Shown in pieces: positions 22,500 through 29,689 of a stretch of 64,000 nucleotides of DNA. Below the pieces are notes generated by a model, which searched no databases, was not told the origin of the DNA, and worked only from the letters and a program-made list of their open reading frames with translations. Every line of letters begins with the position of its first letter. The first letter of the stretch is position 1. This DNA comes from Allokutzneria oryzae (GTDB lineage Bacteria; Actinomycetota; Actinomycetes; Mycobacteriales; Pseudonocardiaceae): assembly GCF_042429765.1 (NCBI RefSeq), contig NZ_JBHLZU010000011.1, positions 1 through 64,000 of the forward strand. Reading direction: 5' to 3'. Position numbers and translations under genes: made by a program.

Positions 22500-23627
22500 C
22501 TAAAACGGTGGAGCGGGATCCGCTATCGGTTCAGGCTCCCGGACATACGTGCGTCCCATCGGGGTGGTCCAGATATGGATACCGCCCGGGAGCTGGGTTC
22601 GTTTCCACCGCGTGTGGTGTTTCATCACGTGATGCCGTCGGCATTTCGCACCCAGATCATCCGCCACGGTGTTCGTCCCGTCGAAAGGCTCGCAATGATC
22701 CAGATCGCAGCGGTGCGCCGGTTGACGACAGCCGATCGCCACGCAGGTGACGTCCCGGGCCCGGACCAGGTCCGCGAGGGCGGCTGAGGGGCGGTAGTTC
22801 GTCCGGCCCACATCCACCGCCACCCCAGACACGGGGTCGGTCAGGATCCGCTTCCACGTACCCCCGGCCGCGATGTCCCGCGCCACATCTGCCGGAATCG
22901 GGCCATAGCCCGCCAGCATCCCCGGTTCCTGGTCCATCCCCATCAACGTCGTGGCGGGAAGGGTCACCAGGACCTTCACCTCACCCTGCGGGGCTCCGGT
23001 CTCCTTACCCATCAGCAGGTCAAAGGCGACATCCGCCCGGCGCTGGTCCATGGTCCGCTCATCATCACCTAGACCTCGGGCGATGCGGTCGATCCGATCC
23101 CACACCAACGCACCCTGGAGGGCGGTGAACTGGAACCGCAACGCACACATCGCGTCGTCGAGGTTGAGCTTCTCCACCCGACGCGTGCGCTTCTTCTCCT
23201 CATGCCGCCGCGCTGCCGCCTCCGGATCCACCTTCGCGATCAACCGTTGAGCGTGCTGCCGGATCCGGCTGTAGTGATGGGTACGGGCGTACTCGATCAG
23301 TACCGCTTCCACGATCTCCGCCTGCACAGCCGTGAGCGGCTCCAGCTGGTCCACGATCAGCAGCGCTTTGCCTTGGTCGATCCGGCCCTCCTCCAGGGCG
23401 GCGAGGACGGCGGGGCGGGAGGCGAGGTTCTCGGCGTGGTTGATCAGCGTGCTGGCCTTGCGCGAGGAAATCGACAACAGAGCGCCGACCTCGTCACCGA
23501 GGTAGGGGTATTCGGCGAAATCCGTGCTGAGCACCAATTCGGCGAGACGGCGTGCCAGGACCGCGTGCGCGTGATTCACCGCGCGGTAGGCGTCCTCGAT
23601 GGAATCGAGGGTCTCGTCGGGGGTCAT
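22500..23627 (-). CDS. DUF222 / HNH-endonuclease-signature protein (13E12 family)
   Basis: 375 residues: an N-terminal helical DUF222 domain (SSRKASTLINHAENLASRPA, GKALLIVDQLEPLTAVQAEI) and a C-terminal HNH region. The zinc and metal motif reads CRQPAHRCDLDH, then CRRHHVMKHH, but the central Asn of HNH is replaced: the sequence is TVADDLGAKC with Asp323-Asp324 where Asn-Leu is usual; His311 and His332 are kept. Activity may therefore be altered. These genes are scattered in many copies in actinobacteria and have mobile-like distribution. TACTAT (23639-23634) lies six nt before the ATG, so the mRNA is probably leaderless. The gene looks less GC-rich than its neighbours. Confidence 0.88.
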   Translation of the reverse strand: MTPDETLDSIEDAYRAVNHAHAVLARRLAELVLSTDFAEYPYLGDEVGALLSISSRKASTLINHAENLASRPAVLAALEEGRIDQGKALLIVDQLEPLTAVQAEIVEAVLIEYARTHHYSRIRQHAQRLIAKVDPEAAARRHEEKKRTRRVEKLNLDDAMCALRFQFTALQGALVWDRIDRIARGLGDDERTMDQRRADVAFDLLMGKETGAPQGEVKVLVTLPATTLMGMDQEPGMLAGYGPIPADVARDIAAGGTWKRILTDPVSGVAVDVGRTNYRPSAALADLVRARDVTCVAIGCRQPAHRCDLDHCEPFDGTNTVADDLGAKCRRHHVMKHHTRWKRTQLPGGIHIWTTPMGRTYVREPEPIADPAPPF

Positions 23628-23916
23628 AATTCAATAGTACTTCGCTCGCTCGTCGAGATCGGTGCTCTATCGGGTTAATTTAGGGGCGAGCGAATTCGCA
23701 ACAGTGGAACTAGTCCTCGGCTTGATCTTTGCGGGCGACCATCTTTGCGGCAGTGGCAAGAAATAGCGGTCACGGCCCGGTAGGGCGATATTCCGCATTT
23801 TTCCCGCGAGCCGCAAAGAAGATGAATAATCCTCGTGTCCATGTCGGCCGGTCGGCCGATTGTCGCGTTCTCACGGGATTACTACTCTTCGGCACGACCC
23901 GACGCGCGGAGGGCTC
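23628..23916. other. 289-bp intergenic region with repeated ATCTTTGCGG motif
   Basis: A/T-richer than the surroundings. ATCTTTGCGG occurs twice in direct orientation (23725-23734 and 23741-23750), and CCGCAAAGA (23811-23819) is its inverse. The second copy and the inverse could pair over about 60 nt in the leader of the diguanylate cyclase gene. No coding frame with character and no known riboswitch consensus was recognised. Confidence 0.45.
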
Positions 23917-25431
23917 GTGAGGAACCTTAAGGCCGTCGCGCTCGTGGCGCTCGCGATACTGGCCATGTCGATGGTCGCGCTCCGCTTCTCCGGCCTGCCC
24001 CTGGAGTACGTCTGGCAGGTGGACAAGCTGCTGGAGGTCCTGGCCAACCTCGCCGCGCTCGTCGGGTTCGTGGTCACCGCCCGCCGGGTGCACGGAACCG
24101 ACCGCAGGTGGCGGGTGATCATGGCGGTGGCCGCCGCCGTCCGACTGGTGGCCGTCAGCGGGTGGTTCTGGGTGGTCGCGACCGATGGTGACAGGTTCGC
24201 CGTGTTGCGGGTCACCCCGATCGCCTTCACCGTCAGCACCTTGCTCACCCTGGCCGCGGTGCTGGTGCTCGCCAGGCGCAACGGTCCGACGCCGCGCCGC
24301 TCCAGTGCTCGGGACCGGGTGCTGTTCTGGCTGGACGCCGCGATCGTCGCGGGCTCGGCCGTGGTGCTCACCTGGGTCACCGCCGTGCAGCCCGTGTTCC
24401 ACGAGGACGAGATGCTGCTGAGCCCAGTGGTCCTGGTCAGCAGGCCGACCGAGCTCGTTGTGCTGCTGGTGATCCTGATGGCGCTCTCGCGCAAGCGACA
24501 GGAAGAGCGTCAGATCGCGATGTTGTTGGTGGGAACGGCTTTCTTCGCCCAGATCTGCGGCTCTTGGTCGATGGGGTACCTGATTCCCAAGGGCGTCCCG
24601 ATCGACACCGTGCACTTCCTGTCCGACGTCGCCTTCGTGTGCAGCACGGTGCTGTTCGCGCTGACGCCGTGGGTTCCGGTGCGCAGCCGCGACAGCGGGC
24701 CGAGGCGCAAGGCCGGTCTCGCCGACCACATGCACTTCATCGCGCCGTACCTGCCGGTGTTGGCCACCTTGATGTTCATCGGCCTCTCGACAGCGGTCGG
24801 GGCCCGGCTCAGCGCGGGGGAGACCTATGCCGAGCTCGCCGTCGTCGCCATCGTGCTGGTCCGGCAGTTCGTGACCATGGTCGACAACGAGCGGCTGGTG
24901 CGGCGGTTGTGGGACCACCAGCGACGGCTGCGGTACCAGGCGTACCACGATCCGTTGACCGGGCTGCCGAACCGGACCGCGTTCCGCGAGCACCTCGAAC
25001 AGCTGCTCGACCATCCCGGCACCGAGCCCGCCGTGCTCTTCGTCGACCTCGACGACTTCAAGGGCGTCAACGACCAGTACGGCCACGCCGTCGGTGACCG
25101 GGTGCTGTGCGGGATCGCCGCCCGGCTCCGCGGTTGTGTGCGTTCGCCGGACCTCGCCGCGCGGCTCGGCGGGGACGAGTTCGGCGTGCTGCTCGTCGAT
25201 CCCGGTGACCGGCAGCGGGACATCGGCGCCACGCTGCTCGCCGAGCTGTCCACGCCGTACTGGGTCGACGGCGTCGAGCACACCGTGCGCGCGAGTGTCG
25301 GCCTCGCCAGTGCCGCCGACGTTCGCGGTGCGGAGAACGCGGCCGACCATCTGCTCGGCCTTGCCGACGGGGCGATGTACCTGGCGAAGAACCGCGGCAA
25401 GGGCACCCTCGCCGTGCACATCAGTCCTTAG
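23917..25431 (+). CDS. Membrane-bound diguanylate cyclase (GGDEF)
   Basis: 504 residues from GTG 23917 with GGAGGG at 23908-23913. About eight to ten hydrophobic segments fill residues 1-320 without an obvious ligand domain; a helical linker (VRRLWDHQRRLRYQAYHDPL) leads into the GGDEF domain. The active-site motif GGDEF is intact at 418-422, with LFVDLDDFKGVNDQYGH upstream, and an RxxD inhibitory site (Arg409-Asp412) lies exactly five residues before it, so product feedback is expected. It makes cyclic di-GMP from GTP. No EAL domain is present. A cyclic-di-GMP-binding RsiG homologue is encoded at 58777-59364. Confidence 0.93.
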   Translation: MRNLKAVALVALAILAMSMVALRFSGLPLEYVWQVDKLLEVLANLAALVGFVVTARRVHGTDRRWRVIMAVAAAVRLVAVSGWFWVVATDGDRFAVLRVTPIAFTVSTLLTLAAVLVLARRNGPTPRRSSARDRVLFWLDAAIVAGSAVVLTWVTAVQPVFHEDEMLLSPVVLVSRPTELVVLLVILMALSRKRQEERQIAMLLVGTAFFAQICGSWSMGYLIPKGVPIDTVHFLSDVAFVCSTVLFALTPWVPVRSRDSGPRRKAGLADHMHFIAPYLPVLATLMFIGLSTAVGARLSAGETYAELAVVAIVLVRQFVTMVDNERLVRRLWDHQRRLRYQAYHDPLTGLPNRTAFREHLEQLLDHPGTEPAVLFVDLDDFKGVNDQYGHAVGDRVLCGIAARLRGCVRSPDLAARLGGDEFGVLLVDPGDRQRDIGATLLAELSTPYWVDGVEHTVRASVGLASAADVRGAENAADHLLGLADGAMYLAKNRGKGTLAVHISP

Positions 25432-25438
25432 TGGACTG

Positions 25439-26248
25439 TCAGGGCTTGACGCCCATCCCCGCGTAGGCGCCCATCCGCTCCGGCTCCTCGCCGATGTGCG
25501 CGGGGTCCTCCGGCCGCCACAGCGGCAGCGGCACCAGACCGGGCTCGACCATCTCGAAGCCTTCGAAGAACTCCTGCACCTGAGCCTTGTCGCGCAAGGT
25601 GATCGGGTACGGCGTGTTCGCGTAGGACGCAGCGATGTCGCCCATCTCCGGACTGTTGTCCAGCGTGCCGTGCGAGATCATCACGTAGCTGCCGGAGGGC
25701 ATGGCGTCGCGGTACGCGGCGACGACCCGCTTCGGCTCGGCCTGGTCGCCGACGAAGTGCAGCAGCGTGCACATGATCAGCCCGACGGGGCGGTCGAAGT
25801 CCAGCAGCGCCTGGGTCTTCGGGTGGCCGAGCACGTCGCCTGGCCTGCTGGCGTCGGCGTTGACGATCTCCGCGTTCGGGTTGCCCGCGAGCAGGGACTC
25901 GCTGTGCGCCACCGCGACGGCCTCGTTGTCCACGTAGACGACGCGGGCGTCCGGGTTGATCTCCTGCGCCACCTCGTGCACGTTGCCGGAGGTCGGGATG
26001 CCCGAGCCGAGGTCGAGGAACTGGTCGATGCCGAAGGAGCTCATCACCCGTACCGCGCGCTGCAACAGGTGTCGGTTCATTCGCGCTGTCGTGCCGATCC
26101 TCGGCATCGCCGCGAGCACGCGTTCGGCCAGCTCGCGGTCCACCGCGAAGTTCGCGCCACCGCCCAGGATGTAGTCGTAGACCCTGGCTGCGTTGGGCCG
26201 CTCCGTGTCCACCTTGATGCTGGAAAGCGGATCCTGCGCGGAGAGCAT
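25439..26248 (-). CDS. SAM-dependent methyltransferase, DUF574 / Methyltransf_19 family
   Basis: 269 residues. The family signature is clear: an N-terminal PNAARVYDYILGGGANFAVD, a SAM-binding motif QFLDLGSGIPTSGNVHEVAQ, an acidic ribose-binding residue in VVYVDNEAVAVAHS and GLIMCTLLHFVGDQ. These proteins are abundant in filamentous actinomycetes and their substrates are mostly unknown. It starts 35 nt downstream of a polyprenyl-synthetase-like gene on the same strand, so the two are likely one transcript and may act on the same isoprenoid or on the synthetase product; that is inference. Start ATG 26248. Confidence 0.88.
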   Translation of the reverse strand: MLSAQDPLSSIKVDTERPNAARVYDYILGGGANFAVDRELAERVLAAMPRIGTTARMNRHLLQRAVRVMSSFGIDQFLDLGSGIPTSGNVHEVAQEINPDARVVYVDNEAVAVAHSESLLAGNPNAEIVNADASRPGDVLGHPKTQALLDFDRPVGLIMCTLLHFVGDQAEPKRVVAAYRDAMPSGSYVMISHGTLDNSPEMGDIAASYANTPYPITLRDKAQVQEFFEGFEMVEPGLVPLPLWRPEDPAHIGEEPERMGAYAGMGVKP

Positions 26249-26283
26249 CCTCGGTCCCCTTCGGTCGCTGAGTGGCCAAGACG

Positions 26284-27249
26284 CTAGCGGCTCACCGTGG
26301 TGCCCGCGTAGCCACTACGGGGCTGCCCGGCTTCGCCCACGTGAACCCGGTAGTCGGCCGTGGCGCCCAACCGCGAGGTCATCCCGGCGAGCCGGACCCG
26401 GTGCCCGCTCGGTGGCAGCGCCGTGAGCACCGTCCGCGCGTGCGCCGCGTGCTGCTCGGCCATTCGCAGCGCCGTGCCGCACGCGTCGGTGCGGCGGACG
26501 ATCTCCACCAGCTCCAGCAGCCGGTCGGAGCCGGACCGCGTCGTGAGCAGCCGTTCGATCCGCGCCCGGTCGCGCGCGCCCGCCCCGTCGTAGGCGAGCA
26601 GCACCGGCAGCGAGAGCCTGCGCACGCGGACGTCGGCGCGGTTGCCCCGCTCCACCGCCTCGGCGTTGCGTTCGTAGGTCCGCAGGTCCTCGCGGATCTG
26701 GCAGGCGAGCCCGAACCCGTCGCCGAACTCGGCGAGCGCGTTGGTCTGCGCGGGTGTTGCGCCGCTGAGCACCGCGCCGACCCGGCACGCCGCCGACAGC
26801 GGGGCAGCGGTCTTCAACCTGGCCATCCGGAGGTAGCCGTCAAGTCCACTGTGGAGGGTACTGGTCAGCTCCAGCTCCGTTCCCCGGCACGAGTCGATCC
26901 CGGTGCTGGCCTGGATGCGCATCGCCTCGGTGACCCGCTCCGGCGGCACGCCGCGGTCGACGCACTCGCTGAGCGCGCGGAACCACTCGAACAGCAGGGC
27001 GTTGCCTGCGACGATCGCGTTCGCCGCCCCGGCGTCGCGGTCGATGATCTCCTCGTGCACCAGGCCGCCGACGTGGGCGCACTCGAAGCCGACGGCCGCG
27101 GGCAGGATCCGGACGGGGTCACCGCCGACGGCCATCGCGGACTCCAGCACCAGCATCGGCCGCAGCATCCTGCCGGGCGGCAGCGTCGCGCCCCGGGGCC
27201 AGCGCCGCCCGCACTCCCGCACCACCATCCCCGCGAGGTCGGCGTTCAT
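26284..27249 (-). CDS. Polyprenyl synthetase family protein with altered Asp-rich motifs
   Basis: 321 residues with the all-helical fold signatures of chain-length prenyl diphosphate synthases: RMLRPMLVLESAMAVGGDP at the start, HVGGLVHEEIIDRDAG in helix D and LKTAAPLSAACRVGAVLSGA (the conserved Lys-Thr). The first metal-binding DDxxD reads EEIID (66-70) and the RRG after it is missing; the second, normally QxxDDxxD, reads QIREDLRT (184-191). Magnesium and diphosphate binding would be weakened, so the protein may be inactive, have a different cation, or be a non-canonical terpene enzyme. Paired with a methyltransferase 35 nt downstream. Confidence 0.8.
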   Translation of the reverse strand: MNADLAGMVVRECGRRWPRGATLPPGRMLRPMLVLESAMAVGGDPVRILPAAVGFECAHVGGLVHEEIIDRDAGAANAIVAGNALLFEWFRALSECVDRGVPPERVTEAMRIQASTGIDSCRGTELELTSTLHSGLDGYLRMARLKTAAPLSAACRVGAVLSGATPAQTNALAEFGDGFGLACQIREDLRTYERNAEAVERGNRADVRVRRLSLPVLLAYDGAGARDRARIERLLTTRSGSDRLLELVEIVRRTDACGTALRMAEQHAAHARTVLTALPPSGHRVRLAGMTSRLGATADYRVHVGEAGQPRSGYAGTTVSR

Positions 27250-27374
27250 CGTGGCCCCGGAGGCAGGGGGAGCTCGGGAGCTGACTCGTCGGCGCGAGGC
27301 ACAGCGACAACGTGGTGTGCCGCGGCTGCCTGGTCAATCCTCACCACTAGGCATTCACCCGAAGCGGTGTCGCG

Positions 27375-27699
27375 TTATGGCCTTTCGGTGGTGGGCAGCT
27401 CGCCCCCGCAGCGGGTGCCCGGCGCCGGGAGGGCCCCGGTGCCCAGGTCGCGGTTGGCGTGCCCGTCGCCGTGCCGGAGCGCGCGTGCGTCGGGCAGCTG
27501 CGCGGCGACTGCGGCGGCGCCGATGGTGTCGGAGTTGCCGTCGTGGTCGCCGACGGCGATCAGCGTTGGCGGAAATGCCCTTCGCCTTCAACGGGTGCGG
27601 CCGGTGCGCCCCCTCGTCCGACAGGCCGAAGCGCGGCACGGCCTTCTGCAGCCGCCGCTCGATGTCCAGGAACTCTTGGTGCGTAGGCGTGTTCGGCAT
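27375..27699 (-). pseudogene. Decayed gene remnant with frameshift
   Basis: From ATG 27699 a frame reads MPNTPTHQEFLDIERRLQKA and on to about 27570, then loses coding character. After a shift another frame continues as LIAVGDHDGNSDTIGAAAVA, QLPDARALRHGDGHANRD to a stop at 27377-27375. The second part resembles the C-terminus of alpha/beta hydrolases (strand with GDHDG, then GDGH), but the match is weak. Best read as a truncated, frameshifted remnant. The original function is not recognised with confidence. Confidence 0.3.
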
Positions 27700-27765
27700 G
27701 AAGTCCTGGCGTCGGCGAGCAACGGCCACGCCTTCGGTGACAGCCCCAGCAAGGCCCGTGCCCCC

Positions 27766-27923
27766 GTGCACGCGCGGGCTGGCTGGCGTGGTCGGGATTT
27801 TCGCGTTTTGTCACCTTAATGCGCCAAAGAGCGCTCCCAATCCGCGCTAAGGCTCCATAACGCGAAATGAGGGCACGCGGGTGAGGGTGCCAGGGGGTGG
27901 TGAGGTGGTGTTACCACTTGCAG
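27766..27923. repeat. Intergenic repeat element, copy A (158 bp)
   Basis: Related to the copies at 53481-53637 and 53700-53842. Shared blocks are GTGCAC at the left edge, GGCTGGCGTGGTCGGG, TTTCGCGTTTTGTCACCTT, GAGCGCTC in the centre, AACGCGAA, GGTGGTGAGGTGGTGTTACC-like sequence and CTTGCAG at the right edge. The outer TTCGCGTT and AACGCGAA are inverted. This copy is the most diverged and ends inside a small minus-strand frame. Confidence 0.75.
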
Positions 27924-28184
27924 GACACGACCAGTCCGACCGAGGCTGTCGGCCCGTCGCGCTTGGCCCGGTCCACCGCCGCCGCCAGTGCCTGGCACGT
28001 GGGGAACCTCCGTCCTTTGTGGAACGACCGCGACATTCCCGGAGCGCCCGCTGCGGGAGCACAGCCGCACGTGGGCATGCCTCGGCGGGCGGTGGACCTC
28101 GGCCGTGAACACAATGACCACAACGATCGCTGCGCACGTAAGCGCGACGTTGCGGCCCGATGACCGCACGATGACGTACCTCAT
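27911..28184 (-). other. Uncertain small gene or remnant
   Basis: From ATG 28184 one frame gives MRYVIVRSSGRNVALTCAAI, VVVIVFTAEV, a basic start and a membrane segment like a signal anchor, then low-complexity sequence. In another frame, from ATG 28036, 41 residues read MSRSFHKGRRFPTCQALAAA, VDRAKRDGPTASVGLVVSCK and W before the stop at 27913-27911. The two would join by one frameshift into a small exported protein with paired cysteines. Neither part is recognised. The last codons overlap repeat copy A. Confidence 0.25.
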
Positions 28185-28210
28185 GACTCAACGGAGAGGC
28201 GGGGATCACA

Positions 28211-29197
28211 GTGCGGGTCCGCAACTGGCTTGCCGCGGTGGGGGCGGTGGCGGCCGCGCTGCTGGTGCCACCGCTGGTCACCTCCGGCACTGACGCCGAC
28301 GCGGGAGGACAGCTGCGCGGAGTCCGGGTGCTGGTGCCCAACGCGCCCGGCGGTGGCTACGACATCACCGCGCGCACGGCGGCGAAGGCGATGGAGGACG
28401 CCGAGCTCATCCGCAACGTCGAGGTCTTCAACCTGCCCGGCGCCGGCGGGACGGTCGGCCTCGGCAGGGTGGTCAACGAGCGCGGCAACGGCAAGCTCGT
28501 GATGTCCATGGGCCTCGGCGTCGTCGGCAGCGTCTACACCAACAAGTCGCCGTCCTCCCTCCAGGACACCACGCCGATCGCGAAGCTCACCGAGGAACCC
28601 GACATCGTGGTGGTGGGCAAGGACTCCCCGTACCGCAGCATCGGTCAGCTCGTCGCGGACTGGAAGGCCAACCCCGGCGCGGTGCCGGTGGGCGGCGGCT
28701 CCTCGCCGGGCGGTCCGGACCACCTCGCGCCGATGCTGATGGCCAAGGCGGTCGGGCTCCCCCCGAAGACCGTGAACTACGTGCAGTTCGACGGTGGCGG
28801 CGAGCTGCTCGCCGCGGTGCTCGGCCGCAAGATCTCCTTTGGCGTCTCGGGAATCGGCGAGTACGCCGACCAGATCAAGGCGGGTTCGCTGCGGGTGCTC
28901 GCGGTGACCGGGCCGAACCGGGTTCCCGGGGTCGACGCGCCGACACTGAGCGAGGCGGGCATCGACGTGAAGTTCACCAACTGGCGCGGGGTCGTCGCCC
29001 CGCCGGGGATCTCCGACAAGGACCGCGCGCTGCTCGTCGAGCTCTTCCGGGACCTCCAGGGCACCGCGCAGTGGAAGGAGGCGGTCGCCCGCAACGGCTG
29101 GACCGACGCCTTCGCCCCTGCCGAGAAGTTCGGCGAGTTCCTGGCCGCCGAGAACGCCCGTGTCGCCTCCGTGCTCAAGGAGCTGGGACTCGCATGA
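28211..29197 (+). CDS. tctC: Tripartite tricarboxylate transporter, substrate-binding protein
   Basis: 328 residues from GTG 28211, after GGAGAGG. It has an N-terminal signal peptide (MRVRNWLAAVGAVAAALLVP) but no lipobox, and the TctC (Bug-family) signatures VLVPNAPGGGYDITARTAAK, NLPGAGGTVGLGRVV, GGGSSPGGPDHLAPMLMAKA and APPGISDKDRALLVELFRDL. It captures citrate, another tricarboxylate or a related organic acid outside the cell and delivers it to TctAB. The stop overlaps the tctB start by 4 nt. A CitAB-like two-component system at 18016-20249 is a candidate regulator. Confidence 0.92.
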   Translation: MRVRNWLAAVGAVAAALLVPPLVTSGTDADAGGQLRGVRVLVPNAPGGGYDITARTAAKAMEDAELIRNVEVFNLPGAGGTVGLGRVVNERGNGKLVMSMGLGVVGSVYTNKSPSSLQDTTPIAKLTEEPDIVVVGKDSPYRSIGQLVADWKANPGAVPVGGGSSPGGPDHLAPMLMAKAVGLPPKTVNYVQFDGGGELLAAVLGRKISFGVSGIGEYADQIKAGSLRVLAVTGPNRVPGVDAPTLSEAGIDVKFTNWRGVVAPPGISDKDRALLVELFRDLQGTAQWKEAVARNGWTDAFAPAEKFGEFLAAENARVASVLKELGLA

Positions 29198-29688
29198 CCG
29201 AGAAGCTGAGGCGCTACCCCGAGCTGTGGGTGTGCGCGTTCCTGCTGCTGTTGGGCGGTTTGGTGCTGGTGGACGCCATCAGCATCCCCACCGACTTCGC
29301 CCAGCGCGGCCCGGTCGGGCCGAAGGCGGTGCCGGTCCTGGTCGGTGGGCTGCTGGTGCTGGTGTCGGTGCTGCTGACGCGCGACGTCCTGCGCGGTGGC
29401 AAGGGTGAGGCCGAGGCCGGTGAGGACGTCGACCTCGACGCCCCGGCCGACTGGCGAACCGTGCTGCTGCTGGCCGCCGCGTTCCTGGCGAACATCGTGC
29501 TGATCAACCTCGTCGGCTTCCCGCTCTCCGGGATGGTGCTGTTCTGGGGCTCCGCCTACGCGCTGGGCAGCAGGAACTTCGTCCGCGACCCCCTGGTGGC
29601 CGCGGCCCTGTCGATCGTGACCTACCTGGTCTTCAACAACCTGCTGGGAGTGCACCTGCCCGGTGGCCCGCTGATGGGGGTGCTCTGA
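29194..29688 (+). CDS. tctB: Tripartite tricarboxylate transporter, small membrane subunit
   Basis: 164 residues from ATG 29194 with four membrane segments (LWVCAFLLLLGGLVLVDAIS, VPVLVGGLLVLVSVLLTRDV, VLLLAAAFLANIVLINLVGF and a C-terminal one). The loop IPTDFAQRGPVGPKAVP after segment 1 is typical of TctB. It overlaps tctC and is followed by tctA after one base. Confidence 0.9.
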   Translation: MTEKLRRYPELWVCAFLLLLGGLVLVDAISIPTDFAQRGPVGPKAVPVLVGGLLVLVSVLLTRDVLRGGKGEAEAGEDVDLDAPADWRTVLLLAAAFLANIVLINLVGFPLSGMVLFWGSAYALGSRNFVRDPLVAAALSIVTYLVFNNLLGVHLPGGPLMGVL

Positions 29689-29689
29689 G

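Noticed and set aside
22500..23627. Mobile intron or homing endonuclease locus
   Set aside because: No intron structure or interrupted host gene; the protein belongs to the widespread DUF222 family.
23720..23830. Cyclic-di-GMP riboswitch before the diguanylate cyclase
   Set aside because: The conserved core and tetraloop-receptor pattern of GEMM riboswitches could not be found; only repeats and a possible stem are visible.
25439..27249. Terpene or geosmin-type biosynthetic cluster
   Set aside because: No terpene cyclase, P450 or standard prenyl synthase is nearby; only a methyltransferase and one degenerate synthetase.
27829..27842. GAGCGCTCCCAA inside repeat A resembling a CebR half-site
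   Set aside because: It is the diverged centre of the repeat family (AGAGCGCTCT in copies B and C) and lacks the left TGGGA half.
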